DNA of 51,127 bases from Bradyrhizobium vignae (GTDB taxonomy: Bacteria > Pseudomonadota > Alphaproteobacteria > Rhizobiales > Xanthobacteraceae): contig NZ_RDQF01000051.1 in the NCBI RefSeq assembly GCF_004114425.1, forward strand, positions 5,001 to 56,127, written 5' to 3'. Shown one piece after another: positions 20,324-29,498 of the stretch. The number at the start of each line of letters is the position of its first letter. Position 1 is the first letter of the stretch. The notes beneath the pieces were generated by a model that was not told the DNA's origin, did not search any database, and saw only the letters and a list, made by a program, of their open reading frames with translations. Made by a program: the position numbers and the translations under genes.

Positions 20324-21421
20324 ATGTCCCGCCCCGTGCCGAATCCCGGCATTCTCGATATTGCGCCCTACACGCCCGGCAAGAGCCCGGTGCCTGAGCC
20401 GGGCCGCAAGGTGTTCAAGCTCTCGGCCAACGAGACGCCGTTCGGGCCCTCGCCGAAGGCAATCGCGGCCTTCAAGCACGTGGCGGATCATCTCGAAGAC
20501 TATCCGGAAGGCACCTCGCGCGTGCTGCGCGAGGCGATCGGCCGCTCGTTTGGGCTCGATCCCAACCGCATCATCTGCGGGGCCGGCTCCGACGAGATCC
20601 TCAATCTGCTCGCGCACACCTATCTCAGCCAGGGCGACGAGGCGATCTCCACCACGCACGGCTTCCTGGTCTACCCGATCGCGACCATGGCGAACGGGGC
20701 CAAGAATATCGTTGCGCCCGAAACGAACTTCACTGCCGACGTCGATGCCATTCTCAAGGCGGTCACGCCGCGCACAAAGCTGGTCTGGCTCGCCAACCCC
20801 AACAACCCGACCGGCACCTATCTGCCGTTCGACGAGGTCAAGCGGCTGCGCGCCGGCCTGCCCTCGCACGTGCTCTTGGTGCTCGACGCCGCCTATTGCG
20901 ACTATGTCTCGCGCAACGATTACGAGATGGGCATCGAGCTGGTCGCCACCACCGAGAACACCGTGGTGACGCACACCTTCTCCAAGATCCACGGCTTGGC
21001 CGCGCTGCGCATCGGCTGGATGTTCGGGCCCGAGCACATCATCGATGCGGTCAACCGCATCCGGGGTCCCTTCAACGTGTCGACGCCGGCGATGTACGCC
21101 GCGGTCGCCGCGATCGAGGACACCGCGCACCAGGCGATGTCGAAGCAGTTCACCGAGACCTGGCGCAACTGGCTGACCGAGGAGATCGGCAAGCTCGGGC
21201 TGAAGGTGACGCCGAGCGTCGCCAATTTCGTGCTGATCCATTTCCCGACCGACAAGGGCAAGACCGCTGATGACGCCGACGCCTTCCTGACCAAGCGGGG
21301 CCTCGTGCTGCGCGGGCTAAAGAACTACGGCCTGCCGCATGCGCTGCGCATGACCATCGGCACCGAGGAGGCCAACCGCCTCGTGGTCGAGGGCTTGCGC
21401 GACTTCATGGGCGGCAAATGA
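20324..21421 (+). CDS. hisC: Histidinol-phosphate / aromatic aminotransferase
   Basis: A 365-residue fold-type I PLP enzyme of the HisC family. Key residues: ANPNNPTGTY with N161, D188 (LVLDAAY), PLP-lysine K221 (HTFSKIHGLAALRIGW) and the C-terminal Arg in HALRMTIG. HisC transfers an amino group from glutamate to imidazole acetol phosphate. Members of this family also serve as aromatic or prephenate aminotransferases. Its place between chorismate mutase and tyrA suggests a role in Phe/Tyr synthesis. GGAG precedes the ATG, and its TGA overlaps the tyrA ATG (ATGA). Confidence 0.9.
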   Translation: MSRPVPNPGILDIAPYTPGKSPVPEPGRKVFKLSANETPFGPSPKAIAAFKHVADHLEDYPEGTSRVLREAIGRSFGLDPNRIICGAGSDEILNLLAHTYLSQGDEAISTTHGFLVYPIATMANGAKNIVAPETNFTADVDAILKAVTPRTKLVWLANPNNPTGTYLPFDEVKRLRAGLPSHVLLVLDAAYCDYVSRNDYEMGIELVATTENTVVTHTFSKIHGLAALRIGWMFGPEHIIDAVNRIRGPFNVSTPAMYAAVAAIEDTAHQAMSKQFTETWRNWLTEEIGKLGLKVTPSVANFVLIHFPTDKGKTADDADAFLTKRGLVLRGLKNYGLPHALRMTIGTEEANRLVVEGLRDFMGGK

Positions 21422-22353
21422 GCACGACGGCGCACTTCCAGCGCGTCGCGCTGATCGGCTTCGGCCTGATCGGCGGCTCGATCGCGCGCGCCGCGAAGCT
21501 TCAGGGCCTGGCCGGCGAGATCGTCACCACCGCGCGCTCGGAAAAGACGCGCGCGCGGGTTGCCGAGCTCGGCATCGTCGATCAGGTCGTTGCGACCAAT
21601 GCGGAGGCGGTGAAGGATGCCGATCTCGTCATCCTCTGCATTCCCGTCGGCGCCTGCGGACCTGTCGCTCAGGAGATCGCCGCGCATCTGAAGTCGGGAG
21701 CGATCATCTCCGACGTCGGCTCGGTCAAGGGAGCGGTGGTCAGGGACATGGCACCGCACCTGCCGCAGGGCGTTCATTTCGTGCCGGCGCATCCGGTGGC
21801 GGGCACCGAGCATTCGGGCCCGGATTCCGGCTTCGCCGAGCTCTTCATCAACCGCTGGTGCATCCTGACGCCACCTGATGGCACCGACGCGGCGGCGACC
21901 GATCGCCTGCGCGCCTTCTGGGCCGCGATGGGCGCCAAGGTCGAGGTGATGACGCCGGATCATCATGATCTCGTGCTCGCGATCACCAGCCATCTGCCGC
22001 ATCTGATCGCCTACACCATCGTCGGCACCGCCGACGAGCTGGCGCAGGTGACGGAATCCGAGGTGATCAAATTCTCTGCCGGCGGTTTTCGCGATTTCAC
22101 CCGCATCGCGGCGTCCGACCCGACGATGTGGCGCGACGTGTTCCTCGCCAACAAGGAAGCAGTGCTGGAGATGCTCGGCACCTTCACCGAGGATCTCGCA
22201 AAGCTGACCCGCGCGATCCGGCGCGGCGACGGCGAGGCGCTGTTCGATCACTTCACCCGTACCCGCGCCATCCGCCGCGGCATCGTCGAGATCGGCCAGG
22301 ATTCGGCGGCGCCGGACTTCGGCCGGCCGCATGCGGCGCTGAAGAAGCCGTGA
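21418..22353 (+). CDS. tyrA: Prephenate/arogenate dehydrogenase
   Basis: A 311-residue NAD(P)-dependent enzyme that makes 4-hydroxyphenylpyruvate (or tyrosine from arogenate). The Rossmann motif is GFGLIGGSIARAAK (residues 13-26). VGSVKG and PAHPVAGTEHSG carry the substrate-binding/catalytic His region typical of TyrA. It starts inside the hisC stop (4-nt overlap). The alphaproteobacterial TyrA group often prefers arogenate or accepts both substrates; which applies cannot be told from sequence alone. Confidence 0.93.
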   Translation: MSTTAHFQRVALIGFGLIGGSIARAAKLQGLAGEIVTTARSEKTRARVAELGIVDQVVATNAEAVKDADLVILCIPVGACGPVAQEIAAHLKSGAIISDVGSVKGAVVRDMAPHLPQGVHFVPAHPVAGTEHSGPDSGFAELFINRWCILTPPDGTDAAATDRLRAFWAAMGAKVEVMTPDHHDLVLAITSHLPHLIAYTIVGTADELAQVTESEVIKFSAGGFRDFTRIAASDPTMWRDVFLANKEAVLEMLGTFTEDLAKLTRAIRRGDGEALFDHFTRTRAIRRGIVEIGQDSAAPDFGRPHAALKKP

Positions 22354-22360
22354 GCGCTTA

Positions 22361-22436
22361 GCCCGGATGGATGGAGCGCAGCGCAATCCGGGGGTTCTTC
22401 GATACGGCCGGCGCTGTCCCGGATTACGCTACCGCG
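22361..22436. repeat. Intergenic inverted repeat, family B
   Basis: CCCGGATGGATGGAGCGCAG ... AATCCGGG and a nearby TCCCGGATTACGCT form a GC-rich foldback between tyrA and the convergent DUF2125 gene. This resembles a widely dispersed rhizobial intergenic element (from memory). I see a single copy in this window. Confidence 0.65.
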
Positions 22437-22439
22437 CAG

Positions 22440-23624
22440 TCAATACAGCGGCGGGATCTGGCCGACCTTGACCGGGCCGAGCAGCACGGCGCCGTCGACG
22501 AATTTCAGCGGGAAGCTCCGCGCCTTCTTGCCTTCAAGCGTGCTCTCGGTGCCGATCGAATTGATGCCGGCAGCAACGCCGGCATTGGCGTTCTGCTTGA
22601 TGACCTTGCCGAGGCCGGGAACGGCGCGGTCGAGCGCGCCGAACAGATTGTTGAGGTCCTGCGACTTCACGCCGGGCGCGACACGGTCGAGCGTCGCCTG
22701 CGGCACGCCTTCCTCCAGCATCTTCTCGATGCCGAGCGCCGGGATCACGCGCTCGAGGCCGGCCACCGTCATCCGCAATTCGCCGTCGAGTCGACCATTG
22801 GCCGAGAGGCCGAGCGTGCCGGCCGCAACCGCGATCATCTCGCCCTGCTGGATCCGCGACTGGACGATCTCGATGTGACCGCCGGCAGCCTGGATCTCGC
22901 GGAAGCGCTGCGGCCAGGGCTTTGGCGTGAGGTCGGAGAGGCCGGTGATCTTGGCGCGGGTGTCCGCCTCGAACGGCTCGGCAAGCAGCGGATGCACGCC
23001 CTGGATGCTGCCTTGCGCGACATGGAGCACGGTCTCGATCACAGGATGATCCGACGGCGATCCGTCGGCGAGGCGGCCGTGCAGCTCGACCTGCTTGGCG
23101 CGCGCAAGCGGCACCTGCACGCTGCCATCGAGACGGTTGAGGCTGGGATCGTCGAACACGATGGAAGCACGGTCCGGCACGGCCGGCAGGCCGGCCACGC
23201 TGGCGCGGCCCTTGCTCCAATTCACCACGAAGGTGTTTTGCGTCACCCCGTCGATGAGCGTCGCAGGCGCGGAGAATTCGGCTATGACGCGCTTGGGGTC
23301 GTAGACCTGGGCGACGACCAGGATGTTGTCGAGCTTCGCCGTGAACGGCGTCTTGCTCGCATTTTGCGAGACCAGGGCGACGCTCGCGCCGGAGCACTGG
23401 ACCTCGAAGCGGAATGGGAAACCCGCGATCGAGCGCTTGGCGCAATCATAGATGCGGCCGGATTTGGCTTCCTGCGCCCGCCAGGCGTCTGCGGCGATTT
23501 CGGCTTGCGACGCGGCGTAGAACCAGAAGCAACTCCAGGCGACGGCGAGGATCAGCAGGAGAACGGGTGCGATGAAAAGGCCCCAACGGGAGCGGCGGCC
23601 TGTGGCAACGGTCATATCGGACAT
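22440..23624 (-). CDS. DUF2125 domain protein, membrane-anchored
   Basis: A 394-residue protein with one N-terminal membrane helix (about 14-36, RWGLFIAPVLLLILAVAWSC) and a large periplasmic region. The pattern SGRIYDCAKRSIAGFPFRFEV (within about 55-76) and the repeated beta-rich segments match DUF2125, an alphaproteobacterial family of unknown function that looks like AsmA/TamB-related envelope proteins. It is monocistronic and divergent from the cyclotransferase gene. Confidence 0.8.
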   Translation of the reverse strand: MSDMTVATGRRSRWGLFIAPVLLLILAVAWSCFWFYAASQAEIAADAWRAQEAKSGRIYDCAKRSIAGFPFRFEVQCSGASVALVSQNASKTPFTAKLDNILVVAQVYDPKRVIAEFSAPATLIDGVTQNTFVVNWSKGRASVAGLPAVPDRASIVFDDPSLNRLDGSVQVPLARAKQVELHGRLADGSPSDHPVIETVLHVAQGSIQGVHPLLAEPFEADTRAKITGLSDLTPKPWPQRFREIQAAGGHIEIVQSRIQQGEMIAVAAGTLGLSANGRLDGELRMTVAGLERVIPALGIEKMLEEGVPQATLDRVAPGVKSQDLNNLFGALDRAVPGLGKVIKQNANAGVAAGINSIGTESTLEGKKARSFPLKFVDGAVLLGPVKVGQIPPLY

Positions 23625-23710
23625 GCGGCGACCCTTTGGCCCCAGATTCAGGCAAATGTAAGCGGGGCCGGCCCCCGACGAAAGACGGAGAATTCGCTTC
23701 GCTTCGGAAC

Positions 23711-24346
23711 ATGGTTCTGGTAGCCGTTCCCGAAATGTCCGAAATCTCCCTCCCCTCCGTCACCACCGCCAAGGGCGACCTCTGGGTGTTCGGCTACGGC
23801 TCGCTGATGTGGCGGCCGGGCTTCGACTTCGAGGAACGCGTCCCGGCGCGGCTGGTCGGCGAGCATCGGGCGCTCTGCGTCTATTCCTTCGTGCACCGCG
23901 GCACGCCGGAGAAGCCGGGCCTGGTGCTCGGGCTCGACCGCGGCGGCGCCTGCCGCGGCATCGCCTTTCGCGTCGCCGAGAAGAACCGCGCCGATGTCGT
24001 CGCTTATTTGCGCGCGCGCGAGCAGGTCACGTCGGTCTATCGCGAGGTGATGCGCTCGGTATGGTTGGAGAACGATGCGCGGCAGCGCGTCTCCGCGCTC
24101 GCCTACGTCGTCGACCGCGGTCATGTGCAATATGCCGGCCGTCTGTCGCTCGCCGAGCAGCACCGCCATGTCATCCAGGGCCACGGCCAGTCCGGCGCCA
24201 ACCGCGACTACGTCACCGCGACGGTGAAGGCGATCGAGGCCGAAGGCTTTCGCGACGCGCAGCTGCATCAGCTTGCATTGATGCTGCATGGTGATGCGCA
24301 TTCGCCGCACGCGCCGGCTCCGAACGAAGACAGCGAAAGTCGCTAG
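23711..24346 (+). CDS. Gamma-glutamylcyclotransferase (ChaC-like)
   Basis: A 211-residue protein (203 if it starts at the ATG at 23735). The substrate-binding loop is VFGYGSLMWRPGF, and the catalytic Glu lies in YLRAREQVTSVYREV. ChaC-type enzymes release 5-oxoproline from glutathione in the cytoplasm. Length and the GYGSLMWRP motif fit the ChaC group rather than small GGCTs. Neither start has a clear ribosome-binding site. Its end overlaps the end of the acyltransferase gene by 4 nt (convergent). Confidence 0.85.
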   Translation: MVLVAVPEMSEISLPSVTTAKGDLWVFGYGSLMWRPGFDFEERVPARLVGEHRALCVYSFVHRGTPEKPGLVLGLDRGGACRGIAFRVAEKNRADVVAYLRAREQVTSVYREVMRSVWLENDARQRVSALAYVVDRGHVQYAGRLSLAEQHRHVIQGHGQSGANRDYVTATVKAIEAEGFRDAQLHQLALMLHGDAHSPHAPAPNEDSESR

Positions 24347-25143
24347 CCGCTGGTCGGCGCGTAGCTTGGCGCGCTACCGATCAACTGCTCCTGCTCTTTC
24401 CGCCCCGCTTCGACGAGACGCCCGGTCGCGTCCTCGATGACCGTTTGCACGCGGGAGAGAAATTCGTCCTTCGGCAGACCCGGCGGCAACGGTTCGAGAA
24501 ACTCCACCACGAGCGTGCCCGGATAGCGCATGAAGGTGCGACGCGGCCAGAACAGGCCGGAATTGAGCGCGATCGGCAGGCACGGCACGCCGCAGGACGA
24601 ATAGATCTGTGCAAAGCCGGTCTTGTAGTCGGGCGGCGCGCCGGGAGCACGGCGCGTGCCCTCCGGAAAGATCACGAGCTGGCGGCCGCTGCGTACCGCC
24701 TCGCGCGCCCGCCGCGTCATGTCCAGAAGCGCCTTCACGCCGGCATTGCGGTCGATTGCGATCATCCCGGTCTTGACCAGGAATTGACCGAACACCGGGA
24801 TCTGCATGAGCTGGCGCTTGAGGATGAAGATCGGCCGGTTGAAGAAACCCGGCAGCACGAACGTCTCCCAGAAGGACTGATGCTTCGCCACGATCAAGAG
24901 CGGACCTTCCGGGATGTTCTCGACACCGCGGAATTCCACCTTGATGTTGCAAACCACCCGCATCAAGACCAGCGTTGCCTTGGCCCACCATTCCGCCACC
25001 GTCAGCATCGCGCGCGGCGGCAATGCGAAGGTCGGCAGTGCCACGATCGCAAGGCAAACAAGCACGGCGTAGAACAGCACGTTGAACACGAGCGAGCGCA
25101 GGAAAATCAGAAACATCGACGGTCCGATCAATTTGCCAGTCAA
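24343..25143 (-). CDS. 1-acyl-sn-glycerol-3-phosphate acyltransferase (PlsC family)
   Basis: A 266-residue membrane-bound acyltransferase of phospholipid synthesis. An N-terminal hydrophobic segment lies at about 10-42. Motif I is HQSFWE (H88 to E93, the HX4E form common in Alphaproteobacteria), followed by IDRN (about 130-133) and the glycerophosphate-binding motif FPEGTRR (159-165). It starts inside the stop of the YdcF-like gene (4-nt overlap), so the two are coupled. It could be the main PlsC or one of several paralogues. Confidence 0.9.
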   Translation of the reverse strand: MTGKLIGPSMFLIFLRSLVFNVLFYAVLVCLAIVALPTFALPPRAMLTVAEWWAKATLVLMRVVCNIKVEFRGVENIPEGPLLIVAKHQSFWETFVLPGFFNRPIFILKRQLMQIPVFGQFLVKTGMIAIDRNAGVKALLDMTRRAREAVRSGRQLVIFPEGTRRAPGAPPDYKTGFAQIYSSCGVPCLPIALNSGLFWPRRTFMRYPGTLVVEFLEPLPPGLPKDEFLSRVQTVIEDATGRLVEAGRKEQEQLIGSAPSYAPTSG

Positions 25144-25844
25144 TTGGCCTGGGCGGTGGCGGGCCGCCTCGGTTGCTGACCCGCAGGCTGCTCCGACATC
25201 TCGGGCGAAAGGTCAATCCCGAAATCCTCCAGCCGGACCCTGAGCTCGGCCGCGATGTACTTGACATATTCGGACAGGAGCAGGCGCAGCGTCGAACCCG
25301 AGGTCCACCACGGCTCCTCGCGCCATTTGTCGCCGACCACCGCAAAGGGGATCAGCGTCGTCTGTGGCATCGCGTGCGAGAATTCCACCAGCGCGCGCGG
25401 CATGTGATAGTTGGAGGTGACCACGATCAAAGATGTAAATCGGCGCTCATGCGCCCATCGCCGCGCCTCGGCCGCGTTGCCGCGGGTCGAGAGCGCGGTG
25501 CGGTCGAGATCGACGCAGCAGGTCATGAAGGATTGGTTCTCCGGCAAGGTCCGGGAGATGTCGCTCGCCGTCGAGGTCGGATGCACGCCGGAGATCAGGA
25601 GCCGCCTGCCGTAGCCGGCAGCCAGCAGCTCCACGGCGTCCGATACCCGTGAGGAGCCGCCGGTCAGCACCACGATGCCGTCTGCCTTGCGGTCCGGCAC
25701 CATCTCGGCGCCGCGCAATTGCGACAGGAACGCAATGAAGCCCGCCGCCGCGCCGACGAAGGCGAGCGCGATCGTCGACACGATTGTCGCGCGCAGCCAG
25801 CCGCGCGGCAGTTTCGGCGATCGATCGTCGGTCGGCGAGGTCAT
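25140..25844 (-). CDS. YdcF family protein (DUF218)
   Basis: A 234-residue protein with an N-terminal membrane helix (about 18-41) and a DUF218 domain. Its features are GIVVLTGGSSRVSDAVELL, RLLISGVHP, the STRGNAAEA segment and VVTSNYHMPRA. E. coli relatives include ElyC/YdcF, linked to envelope integrity; the reaction is unknown. It is co-transcribed with the downstream acyltransferase, consistent with an envelope-lipid role. Confidence 0.85.
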   Translation of the reverse strand: MTSPTDDRSPKLPRGWLRATIVSTIALAFVGAAAGFIAFLSQLRGAEMVPDRKADGIVVLTGGSSRVSDAVELLAAGYGRRLLISGVHPTSTASDISRTLPENQSFMTCCVDLDRTALSTRGNAAEARRWAHERRFTSLIVVTSNYHMPRALVEFSHAMPQTTLIPFAVVGDKWREEPWWTSGSTLRLLLSEYVKYIAAELRVRLEDFGIDLSPEMSEQPAGQQPRRPATAQAN

Positions 25845-26177
25845 GCGATGTCGGTGATCCCTTCCCTGAGTAATTTTATGACGTTTTGAGGCGAAGTGGA
25901 GTCCGGTTTGAAAGGCTTATCAATGCTACGAAACTGTCAGGCCGAAAAGTCGATTCACCCTCTCCCCTTGTAGGGCCTTGTGGGAGAGGGTGGCTCGTCG
26001 CGACAGCGGCGAGACGGGTGAGGGTTCTCTCCGCGCATTCACCTCAGCATTTGTACGCTTGGACAGAACCCCTCATCCAGCGCCATAGCCGAAGCTTCGC
26101 TGCGGCGTTCTCGAGAACGGAGGCCGAAGGCCTCCTATGCCACCTTCTCCCGCGAGGGGAGAAGGAAAGAAAAGAAC
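25845..26177. repeat. Intergenic repeat element between ftsX and the YdcF-like gene, family C
   Basis: No gene is supported in this 333-nt stretch. From about 25958 to 26164 it contains paired blocks of CCCTCTCCC / GGGAGAGGGTGG and CACCTTCTCCCGCGAGGGGA / GAAGG, with an internal GCCGAAGCTTCGCTGCGGC foldback. The same style of element occurs at 41875-42068. These are dispersed non-coding repeats; open frames across them are accidental. Confidence 0.7.
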
Positions 26178-27146
26178 TCAATCAACATCATTCAAGGTCG
26201 CGAACAGGGTCTGGCGCGAGGCCACCGCGGTGATGCCGCCGATCAGCACGGCCTGGACCGCAAGCACGATGTAGCCGGATGGCCGCAGCGAGAAGGTGCC
26301 GAGCAGCGCGGCGAACTGGTCGCCGACGGGGGTACCGGAAAACCAGCCTGCGATGGACTCTGAGAAGCCGAACACCAGCATGGCGGCGCCGCCGCCGATC
26401 ACGCCACCTTCCAGACCCAGCCTGAGGAAATGACGCAGGAAGTGATTGGCGATGTAGCGGTCGCCGGCGCCAACGAAATGCAGGACCTCGACGATCGGAC
26501 GGTTCGCCGCCATGGCGCCGCGGGTCGCGAACGAAACCGAGATGATCGTGGCGATGATGACGAGCGCGAGGATGCCGAGGCCGGCCAGCACGGTGGCGTT
26601 TGTCATCACGCGCATGCGCTCGATCCAGGCGCGATGATCGTCGACGCTGGCCCCCGGCGCGACCTGCGTCACGCGCGCGCGCAAGGCGCCGAGATCGAGC
26701 GGCGTGCCCGGTTGCACGCGCGCGATGATCATGCGCGGCACCGGCAGATCGTCCATCGACAGGCCGGTGCCGAGCCAGGGCTCGAGCAGCTTACCGCTCT
26801 CCTCCTTGGTGAACGACTTGACCTCGACGATGCCGGCTTGCGCGCGCATCGCCTCCGCCACGGCGGCGGTGTCGCGCTCGATATCACGGCCGGCCTGCGG
26901 ACGAACCTGGATGGTGATTTCGCTTGCCACGTCCGACTGCCATTCCGCGGCGGAGGCACTCACCAGTAGCACCGTCCCCGTGGTCATCGAGGCGAGGAAG
27001 GTCATGATGGCGACGACGGCGACCAGCGCTCTGCCATGGATCGAGGCGCGCGGCACGATCGGCGACATGTTGCGCGCCTTGGCCGGAAGCTGCGGACGCT
27101 CCTGTCCGAGATCGACCAGCACGCCGCGCTCGTCTAGCCTACTCAT
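26178..27146 (-). CDS. ftsX: Cell division protein FtsX
   Basis: A 322-residue permease-like partner of FtsE. A cytoplasmic N-terminus is followed by TM1 (about 40-62), a periplasmic domain (about 65-180) and three C-terminal helices (about 185-210, 235-260, 285-310). This is the standard FtsX topology. FtsEX transmits ATP hydrolysis at the divisome to periplasmic peptidoglycan hydrolases. It begins 8 nt inside the end of ftsE. The stop lies against the repeat to its left. Confidence 0.93.
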   Translation of the reverse strand: MSRLDERGVLVDLGQERPQLPAKARNMSPIVPRASIHGRALVAVVAIMTFLASMTTGTVLLVSASAAEWQSDVASEITIQVRPQAGRDIERDTAAVAEAMRAQAGIVEVKSFTKEESGKLLEPWLGTGLSMDDLPVPRMIIARVQPGTPLDLGALRARVTQVAPGASVDDHRAWIERMRVMTNATVLAGLGILALVIIATIISVSFATRGAMAANRPIVEVLHFVGAGDRYIANHFLRHFLRLGLEGGVIGGGAAMLVFGFSESIAGWFSGTPVGDQFAALLGTFSLRPSGYIVLAVQAVLIGGITAVASRQTLFATLNDVD

Positions 27147-27798
27147 AGACGTGCAGCCGTCCCTGGTGCAGCACCAGCCGCCGTGCCTCGTACTGATCCA
27201 TCAGGCCGATGTCGTGAGTGGCGATGATGACGGCGGTGCCTGATTTGTTGAGCTCGATGAAGAGCCGCAGCAGGCGCCGGCCGAGCGTCGGATCGACGCT
27301 GCCGGTCGGCTCGTCCGCGAGCAGCAGCTGCGGCCGCGAGATCACGGCGCGCGCGATCGCCGCGCGCTGCTTCTCGCCGCCCGACAGGATCGGCGGCAGC
27401 GCGTCCATGCGATCGCCGAGGCCGACCCAGCGCAACAGGTCGATCACCTCCTTGCGGTAGCTCGACTCGCTGCGGCCCATGACGCGGAACGGCAGCGCGA
27501 CGTTCTCATAGGTCGTCATGTGGTCGAGCAGCCGGAAATCCTGGAGGACAATGCCGATGCGCTTGCGCAGGTCCGCGATCTCGTCCTTGCCGAGCTGCGA
27601 GATGTCGTGGCCGAACAGATTGACGAGGCCCCGCGTCGGTCGATGCGAGAGGAACAACAGACGCAGCAGGGAGGTCTTGCCGGCACCGGAAGGTCCGGTG
27701 AGAAACTGGAAGGAATGCGCCGGGATCTGGAAATTGAGATCGCGCAGGATCTCCGGCCCCAGACCGTAACGCAATCCGACATTTTCGAACCGAACCAA
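27139..27798 (-). CDS. ftsE: Cell division ATP-binding protein FtsE
   Basis: A 219-residue ABC ATPase. Start chosen as TTG at 27798 (reads M/LVRFENVGLRYG) with GGAG about 7 nt upstream. This gives the usual FtsE length; the in-frame ATG at 27849 would add 17 unlikely residues. Walker A is GPSGAGKT (35-42), signature LSGGEKQR, Walker B LLLADEPTG, switch His in ATHDIG. It overlaps ftsX by 8 nt. Confidence 0.95.
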   Translation of the reverse strand: MVRFENVGLRYGLGPEILRDLNFQIPAHSFQFLTGPSGAGKTSLLRLLFLSHRPTRGLVNLFGHDISQLGKDEIADLRKRIGIVLQDFRLLDHMTTYENVALPFRVMGRSESSYRKEVIDLLRWVGLGDRMDALPPILSGGEKQRAAIARAVISRPQLLLADEPTGSVDPTLGRRLLRLFIELNKSGTAVIIATHDIGLMDQYEARRLVLHQGRLHVYE

Positions 27799-27989
27799 GT
27801 TCAGCTCCGTTCGAGAGGGGGCGCGGGTCGCGCTGCGGCACTCCGCCATGCGCGATCATCGGGTTTTGCCGCCGTTATGGTTTCCGGTTCGTTAACGGTC
27901 GCCCTGTAGCATAAGGGCGCCCGGTTCTCCGCGGCCGCGGCATCGTCAAGACCAGTCCAAGACCTTCGTTCATACATCAAGGCTCGTCC

Positions 27990-28868
27990 ATGCATATCGT
28001 CTGCCCCCATTGTATGACATCCTACGCCATCAAGCTCGCGAGCCTTGGGGCGAACGGACGAGCGGTCCGCTGCTCCCGCTGCAAGGAGACCTGGATCGCG
28101 CATGCCGAGGATGCCATCGAGGAGGCGTCCGTTCCCGCGATCGCCGCGGCCAGCCGGGCCGACGACCAGTCCGACCTCGCCGAGCAATGGAACTCCTATG
28201 CCAAGGACGACGGCACCATTGATGCGCCTGTCGTCGACAGTCCCTCAATCGCCAGCGACTGGCCGGACCAGGAGGCCCGCGAAACCGAGGACGAATGGTC
28301 AGCGGCGGCCCGGCAGGCCGAGGAGGAGGCCGCCGGTGCACAGCACCAGTCCTGGTTCCGCGGCCTGTTCCGCCGCCGCGGGGCGCGGGTGAGCCGCGCG
28401 GTCGCCACCACGGCTCCGCGCAAATCCTATTTTGGCCTCCCGACCGCCTGCGCCGCGATGGGCGCGCTGGTCCTGGCACTGGTGATCTGGCGCGGCGACG
28501 TGGTGCGGCTGCTGCCCCAGACGGCGGCGTTCTACAAGATGGTCGGGCTCGAGGTGAACCTGCGGGGCCTCGCCTTCAAGGACGTCAAGCTCTCCAGCGA
28601 GACCGTGGACGGTAAGCAGGTGCTGGTGATCGAGGGCGTGATCGTGGGCGAGGGCAAGAAGCCGCTCGACATCCCGCGGCTGCGCTTTGCCGTGCGCGAC
28701 GCGCAAGGCGCGGAGATCTACGCCTGGAACACGGTGCTGGAACAGACCGTGCTGCGGCCCGGCGAGCGCGCCTTCTTCCGCTCGCGCCTTGCCTCGCCGC
28801 CGCCTGAGGGCCGCAATATCGACGTTCGTTTCTTCAACCGGCGCGACATCGCCGGCGGCAGCGTATAA
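27990..28868 (+). CDS. MJ0042-type zinc-ribbon membrane protein
   Basis: A 292-residue protein. The N-terminal zinc ribbon has C5/C8 (CPHC) and C28/C31 (CSRC) with CKETW, matching the MJ0042/zinc_ribbon_5 family. An acidic linker (about 40-130) follows, then one membrane helix (about 150-170, PTACAAMGALVLALVIW), then a beta-rich C-terminal domain of DUF3426 type (about 180-290). Function unknown; such proteins sit in the inner membrane with the ribbon inside. It is divergent from ftsEX and 38 nt before the cpdR-like gene. Confidence 0.82.
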   Translation: MHIVCPHCMTSYAIKLASLGANGRAVRCSRCKETWIAHAEDAIEEASVPAIAAASRADDQSDLAEQWNSYAKDDGTIDAPVVDSPSIASDWPDQEARETEDEWSAAARQAEEEAAGAQHQSWFRGLFRRRGARVSRAVATTAPRKSYFGLPTACAAMGALVLALVIWRGDVVRLLPQTAAFYKMVGLEVNLRGLAFKDVKLSSETVDGKQVLVIEGVIVGEGKKPLDIPRLRFAVRDAQGAEIYAWNTVLEQTVLRPGERAFFRSRLASPPPEGRNIDVRFFNRRDIAGGSV

Positions 28869-28906
28869 TCGACCCCACAGGGGAGATTGATCCCAAGGTT
28901 GGTCTC

Positions 28907-29281
28907 ATGCCGAAAATCTTGATCGCCGACGACGAGGATTCGATGCGCACGCTCGTGGCGCGCGCCATCGCCATGGACGGCCATGAGACCGTCACCGCCC
29001 AGGACGGCGCCGAGGCGCTGGAGATCCTGACCCGCGAGGACGGCGCCTTCGACCTGTTGCTCACCGACATCCAGATGCCGGTCATGGATGGCATCGCGCT
29101 GGCTCTCTCGGCCGCGCGCGATTTCCCTGATCTGACCATTCTGCTGATGACCGGCTTTGCCGACCAGCGCGAGCGCGCCTCGAACCTGAATGCGCTGGTG
29201 CATGACGTCGTGACCAAGCCTTTCTCGGTCGCCGACATCCGCACGGCCGTGGCGGATGCGCTGGCAGCGAGGAAGGGTTAG
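28907..29281 (+). CDS. cpdR: Single-domain response regulator, CpdR-like
   Basis: A 124-residue stand-alone receiver domain. Acidic pocket D8/D9 (ADDED), phosphoacceptor D54 (LLTDIQMP), T82, and K104 (TKPFS) are all present; there is no output domain. The sequence and length match CpdR, which in Caulobacter and rhizobia is phosphorylated through the CckA-ChpT relay and, when unphosphorylated, directs ClpXP to cell-cycle substrates. Family assignment is by motif resemblance. Confidence 0.85.
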   Translation: MPKILIADDEDSMRTLVARAIAMDGHETVTAQDGAEALEILTREDGAFDLLLTDIQMPVMDGIALALSAARDFPDLTILLMTGFADQRERASNLNALVHDVVTKPFSVADIRTAVADALAARKG

Positions 29282-29302
29282 CGCAGCGGCTACACACTCC
29301 CC

Positions 29303-29490
29303 TGTCATGCCCCGGCTTGCCGCCTTCGCTAAAGCTTCGGCGGCCGAGCACCCTTGTGGCCCCGGCGTAGCCTTGGCGAAGCCGGGACCGGGGCATCCAG
29401 TACGCCGCGGCGGATGTGCCAAGAGCGAGCTCTTCAACGCCGGTCTCTGGAATACTGGATCGCCCGGTCAGGGCCCGGCGATGACAGCGA
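29303..29490. repeat. Intergenic repeat element, family D
   Basis: The left part TGTCATGCCCCGGCTTG and the right part GGGCCCGGCGATGACA form long imperfect arms. Inner CGCCTTCGCTAAAGCTTCGGCG and GAAGCCGGGACCGGGGCAT add foldbacks. It fills the gap between convergent genes and is non-coding. Confidence 0.65.
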
Positions 29491-29498
29491 GTGTGACG

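Noticed and set aside
25886..26233. A 115-codon plus-strand frame in the ftsX-YdcF gap
   Set aside because: It runs through a dispersed repeat and into ftsX antisense; no ribosome-binding site.
27900..27932. A tRNA-like stretch (CGCCCTGTAGCATAAGGGCG)
   Set aside because: Only a short hairpin; no T-loop, anticodon stem or acceptor stem follows.
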